From positions 310,001-374,000 of the forward strand of contig VWND01000076.1 in assembly GCA_009599575.1 (NCBI GenBank): 64,000 bases of DNA. Direction: 5' to 3'. Source of the DNA: Blumeriella jaapii. Taxonomy: Eukaryota; Ascomycota; Leotiomycetes; Helotiales; Drepanopezizaceae. The translations under genes were made by a program, and so were the position numbers. Positions 1 through 11,131 of this stretch are shown piece by piece. The number at the start of each line of letters is the position of its first letter. Position 1 is the stretch's first letter. Under the pieces are notes generated by a model, which searched no databases, was not told the origin of the DNA, and saw only the letters and a list, made by a program, of their open reading frames with translations.

Positions 1-1324
1 GCCTTGGACTTGATGGCCGTTCGAGAGAAAGATCCGGTTGCTGGGTACGCTCCGAGGAAAGGCCCGAGAAGGTTGGTGACACCGATGGCAACCATTTCCT
101 GAGATGGATTGATGATGTAATTGTTGATACGGCCAAAAGACTTTGAAATGGCAATGTGCTCGATCAGGAGGACGATAACGGCCGAGGGAAGATCGCTGGC
201 GAAGAGCTTGATGATTCTGATATTGACAGTTGGAACCTCGGCAGCAGTGAACCCTCTGGGAACCTTTCCCAGAATCTTGAATGAAGGTTTCTTGCGGTGA
301 GTTCTGTTGACGAGCCAACTTATCATGGTGTAGAGGAGGATCACGAAAGCGGTTCTAAGGGTTGCCGTGAAGAAAAACGCCTTTTGTCTATGCGGCCACT
401 TCTTTGCCGCCATGCTGCAAGCTGAGCGGATAAGATAGAGGAGGAAAAGCGCGGTGAGTCCCATGGCGGCATCTAGAGTGGTATCCGGCAAATGCTTGAA
501 CGTGTTGATGATGACCTTGTAGGTTTCAGCTCTCGTGTCGAACTTTTTGGAATAGCCCATCATCGTTGGCACTTGGCCGACGGCAATGTTGATCGCAGAA
601 CCAGTCATGAAGGCCGAAATGGAGACGAGAGGGATGAGGTCAACGATCCAGCCACATCTGATGAGTCCGATGAAGACGATGATTGATCCGCAAATAACAG
701 CCAATGCGGAAGCAATGACGTGCCCTTCAATGTCGGGGTCGGTTTTTTGTGCATGTTTGACGATTTTGCCCACGAGGGTCGACATGACAGCGACAGGCTG
801 TAAGACAGTTTAGCGCAGGCTCCAGATGTAACCAATTTGCAACTTACGCCAATAGTGATATCCTTTGATGTGGCGAAGAACCAGTAGACCAACACACCCA
901 TGAACGAGGAGTAGAGTCCGAACTGTGGTGGAAGGTTGGCCAGAACAGCGTAAGCCATACCTTGAGGAACAACAACGGCCCCAATGGTGATTCCTGGAGG
1001 AAAGTGAGAACCCAGAATGCAGGAGGAGGCGTCCCCGAATTACTTACCCGCGACCATGTCACCGGCGAGCCATTGAGCGTTGTAACGATCGATCCAATGA
1101 AGGAAGGGAAACAGAGACCACGCATATTGCTTGAAGGCCTGCCCGTTGGGCATTACGCCGCGGAGCCATTCTGCGCTGGTGGGTTCTTCCTCGACGTAGG
1201 TGTCGGCGGTCTGAGTAGAAAAGACGGATTCGCCACGGCGGATCTCTTCGTCTAATTCGTTTCGATAGTTGAGCTTGATCCCGAGGCCCTTGGCCAGGAC
1301 ATGCCCGACTTTGGTGGCCGCCAT
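1..1324 (-). CDS. Sulfate permease (SulP family), N-terminal part, cut by window edge
   Basis: Plasma-membrane sulfate transporter of the SulP/SLC26 family (Sul1/Sul2, Aspergillus sB, Neurospora cys-14 type), supplying sulfate for cysteine and methionine synthesis. Exons are 1324-1048, 993-848 and 797 to beyond base 1. The introns (1047-994, 847-798) have GTAAGT donors and AG acceptors, and phases match. The start is the ATG at 1324, giving [10 protein letters not shown]. The family stretches are visible: [15 protein letters not shown] in exon 2, and DITIGPVAVMS formed exactly across the second splice, followed by membrane helices such as [12 protein letters not shown]. The C-terminal part, including any STAS domain, lies outside the window. 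Divergent from BUB2 across 2.6 kb. Family assignment is secure; which sulfate permease paralogue it is cannot be told. Confidence 0.93.
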
Positions 1325-3918
1325 GGTGAGGGTCGAAGGGCGACGTCAACAATACCGAGCCGACTCGAGACGGGCGAAGCGAGGCGTAGCGAAGCGTAGC
1401 GACGAGCGGCGAGCGGCGAAGAGTATCGCGACTCTCACCCCAGGCGGCAGCAGGACAAGAGATCTTAAGAGTCTTGAACGTCGAGGCCAAGAAGCTTAAG
1501 CTTTCAGAGCGACAGCCCGCAGGAAGCTTTTTTGCTTGGGACGAGCAGGGGCGAGACTCGGGAAGACGCAGACTCGAAGCTCGTCGACCTTTGATCTCGG
1601 GTGGTGAGGGGGGAAGGCAGAGCCGACACCACGGACCCGGGTGCTGCGGATGGGGTTAGGAATGGGGATTTCTCGATAGAGACCGCTTTGGATCTGAGAT
1701 CACGCGGAAGCCACCAAGAATTGCGTGCTCTCTGCGCAGTTTGGATTCGCTGGAGAGGGCGGAGAGGGCGGAGAGGGCAGTGTGATAGGCCCAGCGGGCG
1801 TATGGGCAAAGGGAGAGAGAGACCCTTGAAGAGGCGTGAGAGCTGATCCGTTCTAGAAGTCCTCAAGGTCAGGTAGCCAGGTAGCCAGCCCGACAGTGGC
1901 GCCGAGGGAAAAGTGCTGGAAAAGTGATAAGCGTGGTACAGTATGTATGTAAACAAAAGGGTCGGCTACTTCTGGTAGTACCTGACAGTAGATCGTCGTT
2001 GCACAAAATACGTTCCAATCGACTTCTTAAAGCTGTACTGTCCCTCGCTTTGCACCCGAAAGATCTCGCCGGTAATCAGATTTTATTAATAATTGATAGG
2101 ATCCAGGACATTTGTTTACCGGGATGGCATGTGGGAAGAGCGGGCCAGACTGGGACCGGCTTTACGAGCACGCCACGCGCTATCATAATAGTCAGAACCC
2201 AACTCTTGGACCTACCGGGTTAGGCGTACCAACTGTACATACTGTACATACATACACTTACACAGACGACAAAGCTGTTGTCTTGCCGCATGCGGGGTTG
2301 CCGACGGTCGTGCATATCTATATCTCACTCGGAGCGAGGGCTGGCGAATGAAGTCCGCTCTTTGTTGCATCATCGCAGGGAGTAACGCCGCCAAAGCACA
2401 TCATCCAGCATGCCGTTTGTGGTTCCGCGGACTTGTGGTCTGGAGAAGTGATGGCTTTTCGCTAGAGAAGAGTCAAGATGTCCAAGGCAGCTACTGTTCC
2501 ACACTGCATGCCTACACCTCAGACCAAGCATCACGAACGCAGAAAATCACAAAAAAGACGTGAGAAGTGTTTGCCAAGGAGCGCAGAAACGTCGAGGATT
2601 GCAGTGGGCGCTCAGCTAGAAAAACGGGAGTCCATAAAAAAATTGCTACTGTACTACCAAGTCGGCATTGATGACTGAAGCCCGATCTTTTAAAATCGAC
2701 TTCGAAGACAACAGCCTATGACTAACTATGTATCTACTGTACTGTACAAGGGGGCAAGAGCAACAATGTCATTTTCTCAGTAGGGAATCACCAGAACTTC
2801 ATGACGTCCTGTCCACGATGCGTCTATTGTTTGTGCCCCGTCACACTTTGAGATAAATCATTAATTCGAAATTCAAATTTCAATCCAAGTAGAATTAATT
2901 GCTTTCAACTAAAGTATCTTTCATCAATTTCCACACGAATATTGCTATCGCTTGTGCTGACTCGCGATTCCGAGGTTCTGTGCTACGTCAGCTTTGCATC
3001 TAAGAAGCGTTTCAGTGTACTAGATCTTTTATCTAACGTACAACGTGTAGGTACAGATAGATCAAAAACCTCGAGATCTGAATGAGTCTCTCCAATCTCG
3101 CCGTAATATCTAACGTGCGTTTCGATCATGTTTTTGAACAAGGTTCGATGGCTTGTAGCCAGTGTTTTTTACTTCTATTGGTTGAGTGAGACCTTTGGCT
3201 GACCTTTCTTTCGCAATATCGAGTTCGCCGCAGCTACAAGATCGGCTGTTCCAAGGGACGGGTTTATTTGTATTGAAGACTTTGTGTGTGTTTCGATGAT
3301 CCATTCCGACCATGTTTACTTGATCCGTCTTCTTCGAGCTTGGCCAATCGCGTATTTTACTGTAACCTTTTCGATTTCTTGGAAACTCTTCGAAAACGAC
3401 GATACAAAATACGGCAATCAACAACGTATTTGTTGGCGAGCCTCCTGGTTTTGGCGCAGACTCAGAACCAACCTTCGAAACACTTTTTTAATTCGAATTT
3501 TCCGAGTTAATCAAACGGAAGCATTGTGTCGAAGTGTGTCGGAGCATGAATAGAATAGCCCATGTGCTGGGCCCGTCTTGTAAGCGCAGCTTTGCCGGAA
3601 AGGCAAGGTCTCCGATCCTCCGATTGAATCGCCTTGTAGAAAAGGCTGATGAGAGTGCGATACTACAGTACTTTGTAATTACCATTCTTTGTGCTGTGAG
3701 ATTCGTCGTGACTTCGACCCCGGTCGCGTGCCACCAATACGCGCTCGGTGTTCGTGCGACGTGATAACTTTGCGTGTAAACAATGCCTTGGTGGTACAGA
3801 TACAGTACATACCCTACTCGATCTTCGACGTCGTGATACCCATCTACTGCCCACCTACCTACCCACCTACCCACCACCTACTGTAGCTGTCTATTGTACA
3901 GTATCTCGGTGACAACAG
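1325..3918. other. Intergenic region between sulfate permease and BUB2
   Basis: No supportable gene in 2.6 kb. It must hold the promoters of the divergent sulfate permease and BUB2. Short tandem motifs occur at 1370-1425 (CGAAGCG/GCGGCGA type) and 1745-1775 (GAGAGGGCG). Around 2700-3540 it is richer in A and T with many TTCGA words, and a CCTACC tract lies at 3850-3883. ORFs here are short, unconserved-looking and overlap on both strands. Confidence 0.6.
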
Positions 3919-5372
3919 ATGCTAGACATGCCCGAATTGCGTACGAAAGAGAGCTTTCCTAAGCCACCACCACCGCTCTTCAACCCGCCTAGTCCACGAA
4001 CCCATCGTGCTTTGAGACGACTACAATCAGCGCACGCACTGGGGCAGTCGAGCCAGCCGTCTTTGATATCGCAGCAGCATAAGCACGTTCTGCTGAGGAA
4101 TCCATCCCCAGTGCGAGGTGCTGCGGCAGCGCAGCACACACGAACTCGGTCCAACAGCGATGCGACCAACATGACGGCGAAGGCACCCGCGGCCAGAAGA
4201 CCGGTCATGAAGCAGGTTGCTGCGGATGCCCTGCCTCTGGACAGACTCATCAGAGAAGGTCCGCCGGATGGGAATTTGACAGAGGCTTTAGACAGCGTGA
4301 GGCTGAAGATCTTGGACCAGGGCATCAAAAGTGATACGGACGGCATGGTCAGTCGTTTCTGCTCCAAGAGCTCCCCCAAAGCAGGCAATTACTGACAAAC
4401 GAATAGTCCTCACTGCGGATCTACGTCTGGCTTATCATGCTCAACGCTCCCATCCTCGAGACGGACTCCTACCTCGCGCTCATCCACCGCGGCGCCTCTC
4501 CCGCCTACTCTAAGATCCGCAACGACACGTTCCGCACCCTAGCTACCGATCCCCTCTTCCGGCGGCGCGTCAGCGAAGCCTCTCTCATCCGCCTTCTCAA
4601 TGCCGTGGCCTGGAAACTACACGATGCGAAGGAGGAGCGCGCGGAGGGCCTCGCGAGGTCTACCAACCAACACATGACGACGCACACATCGAACGCACAT
4701 GGGAGTCCGGAGCTGCAGAATTCGACGCCGGCGATGAAGAGCAGAGCGAGGGCTTTGACTTTGACCACCGAAGGTTCAGAGATGGGCACGAGCGAGCCGG
4801 GGACGTATGTGCAGGGTATGAACGTGCTGGCCGCTCCGTCTCTACGCGGCCCGGAGTGAGGCAGAGGCGTTCGTCGCGTTCCATTGCTTTATTACGACAG
4901 AGTGCCCGGGCTACGTCAGAGGCGCTATGGATGGAGTCCACAAGGGACTTGCTCTTGTTGACAAAGTCCTGGCCATTGTCGACCCTAAACTCAGTCTGTA
5001 TCTGATTGGCAAAGGCATGAATGCGGAGCTATACGCCTTTCCTTCCGTCTTGACGCTCTGCGCTTGTACCCCTCCTCTACCAGAAGTCTTGCGGCTCTGG
5101 GACTTTTTGTTCGCTTACGGACCGCATCTCAACCTCTTGTGTATTGTAGCGCAATTGGTCATACTTAGGACGTCGATACTGAGCTCTCCGAGGCAAGTCG
5201 TTCGTTCATGTGTGTAAGAAGAGCCTCTGCATTGCTGACAGTGAACAGCCCTACGAAGATCTTGCGGTCATTCCCGCCTCTCCGAGCCGAGACTATTAAA
5301 GAGGTCACCTTGACCCTCATTAAAAAGATACCTGACGATGTCTACGCTGAGATCGTTTCTCATGCCAAGTAG
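3919..5372 (+). CDS. BUB2: Bub2/Cdc16 TBC-domain GTPase-activating protein (frame break)
   Basis: GAP subunit that, with Bfa1/Byr4, holds the Tem1/Spg1 GTPase inactive at spindle pole bodies, restraining mitotic exit and septation until the spindle is positioned. Exons: 3919-4347, 4407-5192, 5249-5372; about 446 residues, with a proline- and serine-rich N-terminal extension of roughly 140 residues. TBC signatures are visible: the arginine-finger block KIRNDTFRTL, the glutamine-finger block YVQGMNVLAAP, then RGAMDGVHKGLALVDK and FPSVLTLCACTPPLPEVL. The ending VYAEIVSHAK is typical of fungal Bub2. Two oddities. The frame breaks near 4836-4841, directly after NVLAAP; the next frame continues with LYAARSEAEAF, so two bases are missing or one is extra. 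The second intron (5193-5248) starts GCAAGT, a GC-AG intron. Conservation on both sides of the break argues for a sequencing error or a very recent lesion. Confidence 0.9.
5193..5248 (+). other. BUB2: GC-AG intron of BUB2
   Basis: The 56-base intron begins AG|GCAAGT and ends AACAG. Splicing joins SSP to SPTKILRSFPPL in frame, matching the expected Bub2 C-terminus, and no GT donor nearby does so. A likely branch site CTGAC lies at 5235-5239. Confidence 0.8.
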
Positions 5373-6132
5373 TCTGTAATCTATTTCCATGTTGAGCATT
5401 TGCAAGGTGATTCTGGCTGGGCGTTTGGGGATTGAAAATGATCTGTATAGCAAATGAGTATGAGATACGAGCGGCATGCGATGTCATGAGGAAATGGGCT
5501 GGGAAGGGTATGTACAAAAGTGTCATCTATCATATCGTGATGGACCATAACGAGAATAGACACCGAGATTTTCCTCGAAACTGGCCATCTCGTATGCGAC
5601 GATCCACCACGCGAGTCTTGTTTAGAATTCTGCCCCGTTTTAAGAGCTTAAGCTTCCTGGGGGTGGCTTCCAACTCTCCTACGAGCGTTCAGATGCGCGG
5701 CCCCAAGCTCTCAGAGATTATAAAATACAACAACTTTTAAAACACATCAATACACCAACGCATACCTCACTCATCCTTCGAATCAGTCTTGCTTTGAGGA
5801 CCTTTGGATTTCACGGGTCAAGGCACAATTTAAACTTGCTCCCACTCGACGATAGGAAGAATCCCATGGGGCTGCCAACAACAATTCCTTCATCCTAATA
5901 ATCCAATATCGATCTTTCAATACCACGGTACTCCTATTGGCTACCTAGCGATCCTACGTACGCGTCAACCTCCCACCGTCACGGGAAACCCGATGCTGGA
6001 GATGCAGCCCAAACGACACGGGAATATGTACAAATACCAGCTCGGTTCCCCAGATTGGTAGCAGCACAACATCACCCTCGCTCGCTCCTCTTCTTCTTCT
6101 TCTTCTTCTTCTTCACGCAACTGTACAAGACA
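5373..6132. other. Intergenic region between BUB2 and AIM6-like gene
   Basis: No gene seen. The right end has a 28-base pyrimidine tract of TTC/CTT repeats (6087-6114), ending about 19 bases before the AIM6-like ATG. Such CT-rich tracts are common just upstream of fungal start codons and probably mark the core promoter or 5' leader. Confidence 0.55.
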
Positions 6133-7368
6133 ATGGCGTCCCTCTCGACGTGCTTGACGCTCGCATACGCGTTTCTGGGACTCGGTACCTTTCACTCGGC
6201 GCTCGGGATCACAGGCGTGGAGGCGGCCGCGCCCAAAATCAATGCTCGTCTACAGGATGAATTGAATTGGGGCTGGACGCGTTTTACCAGTAGAAAGTAC
6301 ACGAGTCTCACGCAGGATGTTGTGCCGGTATGTGCCTATCTATGTGGTGGATGCGTGTGGTGATGGACCCGGGCTGATTTGCTACAGAAAAGAATCCATT
6401 CTCACAATGACCGTATGTGTGTCCTTGGTTACTACTGCGTATGTGCACACGCCGGGTCGATGGCTGACATGCTGAACAGACTGGCGACAAGTCCCTTTCT
6501 ACAACGCGCTGTCGGCAGGCGCCATATCCCTCGACGTCAATGTCTGGCTACAGGATGGCAGGATTTTGGTCGGCGATGATCCCGATCATCTCGACCCGAA
6601 TTTTGATTTCCGTTCGATGTACATCAGCCCCATCGCGAGTATTCTCCGAGAGCATAACCCTTCCCCTTCCCCTTACCCTCCCGCTTCGTTGTTGGACATG
6701 CGTAGTACCTCTAAGCCCAAAAAGCGTGGTCTCTTCAACATGAACCCGAGACAGACGTTTTTCTTGTTTGTGGACGTCAAGTCGGACGGCGTCGAAACCT
6801 GGCCAGTTGTTGTCAATGAGCTGGATATTCTGTAAGTTGGGCTTCTTGACTGCCGCGTCACATCAACCAAATCCCACCCACGTGCAGACATCCATCTCCC
6901 TGGATTGGTTGGCTAATTGTGTGCAGACGTCAAGCTGGATATCTTTCATATGTCCATGACGGAGAATGCTTCGCGGGTCCCGTCACTGTGATCGGCAGCG
7001 GGAACACACCACGACACCTCATAGATGGTGTCGACCGCAGAGACTACTTCTGGGACGCGCCCTGGAGTGAATTTGACAACACTACCCCCTCCAACCTCAC
7101 GGCCCTTGTATCTCCATTTACCTCCGCCTTTCTTCTTGATGTGCTATCAAGACCTGAAATAGAGCTTTCGGGTCTGTCAACAGATCAACGTATGCGTATA
7201 AAGCAGAAAAGGGATGAACCGAAGAACAAGAGGATCATGACTAGGTTAAAGGGTCTGCCATCGTGGCCAATCTCGAAGCGGAACAACGTATGGAGAGATC
7301 TCATATCGATGGATACAAATCTGATCACTGTGGATGACTTGGCGGCGGCGGCTGAAGATATTTGGTAG
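6133..7368 (+). CDS. AIM6: AIM6-like secreted PLC-type phosphodiesterase fold protein
   Basis: Resembles fungal 'altered inheritance of mitochondria protein 6' proteins, which have a glycerophosphodiester-phosphodiesterase-like TIM-barrel; the substrate is not established. Exons: 6133-6327, 6388-6412, 6480-6831, 6927-7368; all introns are GT-AG and phases agree, giving about 337 residues. Exon 2 is only 25 nt and encodes RIHSHND, the family's His-containing active-site strand (RIHSHNDHW across the splice), followed by VPFYNALSAGAISLDVNVWL. Later blocks are NPRQTFFLFVDVKSDG and VTVIGSGNTP. The N-terminus (MASLSTCLTLAYAFLGLG) looks like a signal peptide, suggesting secretion or the secretory pathway. 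The C-terminal segment after residue ~240 is basic. Family assignment is fairly sure; activity is inferred only. Confidence 0.82.
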
Positions 7369-7902
7369 GGACGAAGTGTGCGATGGCGAGCAATCAACAC
7401 GGTTCTTGCAGATGCTTTTCTCTTGGGCCTGGTCTCAACCCAGTTGCCATCTCTGCAAATGCTTCTGTGAGGATCTCGGAGCTTTTCCCGCGTAGGCTTT
7501 CTGGCGACTGTTCAGTAAAGCGGCTTTCGCCGTCCCCTAGAAACGTTCCTTTCACGCTCCGGCCCAAACGGACTCCGCCATCCTTCCCACTCCACACACA
7601 CATCCGCGCGTGCGACATTCCCCGGGGGGGGGGACAGCATCCGTTTTCCTCCTCTCATAAGCCCACACAACACAGATTATCTCTTTCCACGACGACGACC
7701 ACCACCACCTAGGTATACTGTGCCATGCCCAGCACCAACGCATCGCGTTTCCCCCCAGGGGGCAGCGTGTTGCGTTCTTCCCGAGCTCGGTCAACAGTGG
7801 AGTATGTACATACATATATGCACAGTATGTACATACATACCTTATAGGTACCTAGTTAGTTAGCTAGCCATGACACATCTCCTCCCTCGTCGTCGTGCAT
7901 CC

Positions 7903-8030
7903 TCTTACTCTTACTCTTACTCTTACTCTTACTCTTACTCTTACTCTTACTCTTACTCTTACTCTTACTCTTACTCTTACTCTTACTCTTACTCTTACTT
8001 TACTCTTACTCTTACTCTTACTCTTACTCT
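7903..8030. repeat. (TCTTAC)n hexanucleotide array, about 21 units
   Basis: Nearly perfect 6-bp tandem repeat with one deletion near 8000. All pyrimidine except the A of each unit, so strongly strand-asymmetric. Confidence 0.95.
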
Positions 8031-8049
8031 CGCTCTCGTTGTACATCGT

Positions 8050-8081
8050 CCATCCATCCATCCATCCATCCATCCATCCAT
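8050..8081. repeat. (CCAT)8 tetranucleotide array
   Basis: Perfect CCAT repeats directly after the TCTTAC array, followed by a CTCC-rich tract. Confidence 0.9.
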
Positions 8082-8091
8082 ACCACTCTCT

Positions 8092-8212
8092 CCCTCTCCC
8101 TCTCCTCCTCCTCCTCCTCCTCCTCCTCCTCTCCTCTCCTCTCCTCCTCCTCTCCTCTCCTCCCCTCCTCCTCTCCTCTCCTCCTCCTCTCCTCTCCTCT
8201 CCTCCTCCTCTT
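8092..8212. repeat. CTCCT/CTC polypyrimidine tract
   Basis: Some 120 bases of almost pure pyrimidine made of mixed CTC and CTCCT units. Such homopurine-homopyrimidine tracts can form triplex (H-DNA) structures; that is inference. Confidence 0.9.
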
Positions 8213-8296
8213 CCCCCACCACCCCACCCACCCAGCGAGCGAGGGAGACGCAAAAACGGACTACGGCGTGTATATCAATCCATCAATCAATTGTAT

Positions 8297-8338
8297 TGCT
8301 TGCTTGCTTGCTTGCTTGTTTGTTTTGTTTGTTTGTTT
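8297..8338. repeat. (CTTG)n then (TTTG)n array
   Basis: Tetranucleotide repeat CTTG that changes to GTTT units at its right end. Confidence 0.85.
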
Positions 8339-8484
8339 CGTCTCGCTCGCTAAGATCCACCTACCTAGGTACTCACCCGCCCACGGGTGAAGCGAGGTAC
8401 ATACAGTATGTAGGTAGGTAGGTAGGTTCATTTGCCCTCGCCCTTGCCCTGTGTCCGTCACCCGCCGCCGTCTGTGATATAGAT

Positions 8485-8579
8485 CAATGCAATGCAATGC
8501 CAATGCAATGCAACTCACATCAACTCACATCAACTCAACTCAACTCACATCAACTCAACTCAACTCAACTCAACTCACA
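8485..8579. repeat. CAATG and CAACT pentanucleotide arrays
   Basis: Runs of CAATG units pass into CAACT units interrupted by ACATCAACTC. They give artificial ORFs rich in N, S and T in every frame. Confidence 0.85.
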
Positions 8580-8719
8580 CTTATTCACATTCAAATTCAA
8601 AGCCCCTCATTCTCCGACCCCCCCCACCCGCCAGCCCCTACCCAAAATCGAAACTCGAAAATCGAAAATCGAACCCCATATCCCGAATGTTTCTCGCTCA
8701 AGAGATCTCGACATCCACT

Positions 8720-8772
8720 CCATCTCATCTCATCTCATCCCATCACTTCACATCACTTCACTTCACTTCACT
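8720..8772. repeat. CATCT and CACTT pentanucleotide arrays
   Basis: CATCT repeated, then CACTT repeated with single interruptions; period 5 like the neighbouring arrays. Confidence 0.8.
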
Positions 8773-9218
8773 GCCACATGCGCATCCATCACATCCCGTC
8801 TCAAGGTCCGGTTTGTTCTAAATCGACACAGTACTTCATCACGTTCTTTTGCCCCATGTAGTTTCGAGAGAGGATGCAAGGTGAGCTTTGACGTAGTTCC
8901 AACTCTGTCGCCTCGGCGCTCCTCCTCCGCGCGCGCGCACGCCACGCCCCAGTATGTACATACGTGCATGCGGCTCCGAATCCCCGCCTATCTCCAAGTC
9001 ATTCCCCCCCTGGAAAAACACACACCAAACAAAGAAAAGCCAGCGAGTGTGCAGATAGATATCTTTTCCTCCGTAACGCCCCTGGGAAAACGCCGCCCCG
9101 CCATACACATGGAAGCCCGACAATGCCAAATAAATCCTAGGCGTGAAAGACGCCGTCACCTATCTTACTGCTTTTCGTCGCATCCCATCTCGGTATCAAC
9201 CGCCCCGGGCCGAGATCA

Positions 9219-11131
9219 CTAGTCCATACCCTTCCAATCGAAGTGCCCATCAATGTTGATCCATTTCTGCTGCTCAATCGCCCTCTCCCACCCCATCATC
9301 ACGGCCAGTATCCGACAGCCCATGCTGCTGAGCGTGCAGATGACCTGCTCGCTCGCAAGCCCCAGGACGGTCAGATCCATCAGGTACGCCCTCCCCACCA
9401 ACTGCCGCAGCCGCAGGGACTCTTCCATCGGTGGGAGCTTGGTGTCGGGGCTCTGCCGAGCCGAAGGGTTCACACTCGACGTCTTCCCCAGGCTCCAGAA
9501 CATGGCGGCGAAGAAGCCGCCTTCCCAGCCCACGTTCTCGGCCACGAACTTGCGGATGGCAACCTTGAGCGGTTCGATCGACAAGTCCGTCCTTTTCGCG
9601 GCGAGCCGGATCACTTCCTGTGCACGTTGCGCGTGCGAGAACTCCTCCGAGTCGTAGACGTCCGGGTCGTCGGATGCCACCACAAAGACGGTGTGCCTCT
9701 CCGCCATCAGGTTCTCGCCGCCATCCTTGCCGGATCGGCCCAGGACGCTGCGCATGGCCTCGCGCGCCTTTTCGCCGTAAACCTCCAGCGGTATGTAGGA
9801 GTCTTTGTATTGGAACTCGTAGGGGTGTCGGTCGCCGTGGCGGACGTGGATCCCGATGACCGTGCCGTTCACGTCTTCCGGCGGCGGGCGCATCGTGTGT
9901 GCTTGGAGAGCGCCGGCACGGCCACGGACGTAGTCATCGTCCTTGCCGGTGAGGTTGAAGAGCGCCTCGTAGCCGGCGCGGGCCAGGGCGAAGATGGGTT
10001 CTTGGCGGAGGACGCCCATTTTCTTGGGGTCCTGGAACTCCTCGTCGAAGGCGTCTCCGAAGGTGTAGGCCGCCGTCGCGGCGGATACAACCAGATGGCG
10101 TGCGTGACGCGGACAGGGAAGCATCTCGTGTCTTGGCGGAGGTCGGCAAGCTGGGATCGGGGGCTGCTGGAAGTAGTCGGTGAAGTGTCCGTAGGCCCTA
10201 GTGTCCGCCCCCCGTTAGCGAATTGTGCACATCACTCGCTCGAGCTGCGACGCCTCTCACCATCTCGCGTCGTCGATGAAGAAATGCCGGCCCTCCTTTT
10301 GCGCCAACCCATAGGCAGTCCACATCATCATCAGCGTCTTTCCCAAGCCGGCATCCGAGGTTTCCAACAAAAAGGTCATGGTCTTCTCGCAGACGGTGTT
10401 TCGATCAAACTATCCGTGTTCTCTCCAATCACGGCTCCGCCCTCCTCGTTCATGTTTGTCTTTGCCTTCGCCCCCGGCAAGAGCCCGTGGGCCTCGGCAT
10501 CGGCCACGTCCATGAAGTTCTGGTCGATGTCGTAGTAACCCCGCCGCGGACGCTGGCGGTGAATGTGCGCGTGCAAGTCCAAGACGTGGTTCGCCACCTC
10601 GACATTCTGTTGACAGATCTCGGCGTACTGGGCGGGGGCCAGGGGGAAGTCGTGATCCGGCGGAATCGACACGGTCCACTTCGATCGGCCGTGTTTGTCG
10701 ATGACGACGACCGGCGTCGGGAAATCGGGCAGCTCCGACTCGCCCACCATCTCGTACTCCTGGCCCGAATTGGTGGCCCAGCCGACGGGCCTCCTGCGAT
10801 CTCTCGGCTGCAGCTTCGCCGACGCGTAATAGCCGAACAGCAGCACGGCGAGGATGGCGCACAGCACCCTCAGCCATCTTCGCGGGAGCCGGGTCGGCGG
10901 CGGCTTCTTCCCATGCCGCGGGACCAGCGCCGGCAGGCCCGGCGAGGGCGGCGGCGAGACGTTGCGATGGGGGAAGACGAATCGCGACGAGGTGGAGGAA
11001 TGCTGACCGCGGTCGGTCAGCAGGAAGCTCCCCGGCCTCAAGCTCATGCGCGGCGACTTGCGTGCGGAGAGGATCATGTTCTCGTGGGCGTAGCTGTGCT
11101 TGATCGCACTCAAATCGAGATGAGGCAACAT
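9219..11131 (-). CDS. Type II membrane glycosyltransferase, fucosyltransferase-like (frame break)
   Basis: Probable Golgi type II membrane glycosyltransferase related to GT23/O-fucosyltransferase-like fungal proteins. Exons 11131-10261 and 10197-9219 (intron 10260-10198, GTGAGA...TAG, phases agree), about 616 residues. The start chosen gives MLPHLDLSAIKHS; codons further upstream are low complexity. A basic cytoplasmic segment is followed by one membrane helix (LRVLCAILAVLLFGYYA), then a luminal domain with EKTMTFLLETSDAGLGKTLM, FFIDDARW and the nucleotide-sugar motif HVRHGDRHP (HxRxxD form), then TVFVVASDDPDVYDSEE. The reading frame breaks near 10393-10399, after DSLIET and just before VCEKTMTF; one missing base explains it. 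Sugar and acceptor cannot be read from the sequence. Family is moderately sure, exact specificity unknown. Confidence 0.72.

Larger units (their letters stand above)
7369..9218. other. Microsatellite-rich intergenic region
   Basis: No supportable gene in 1.85 kb. The long ORFs at 7864-8421 on both strands are translations of simple repeats (SYSYSY, RVRVRV, LTLTLT). Arrays occupy much of 7900-8780 and are listed separately. The remainder is pyrimidine-rich with scattered TACATA words. Confidence 0.65.

Noticed and set aside
7864..8421. Overlapping ORFs of 67-183 codons on both strands
   Set aside because: They are translations of tandem hexanucleotide and CTC repeats; all frames stay open because the unit has no stop codon.
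9243..10535. 430-codon plus-strand ORF opposite the glycosyltransferase
   Set aside because: Antisense shadow of a GC-rich coding exon; the minus-strand reading has the glycosyltransferase motifs and matching splice sites.
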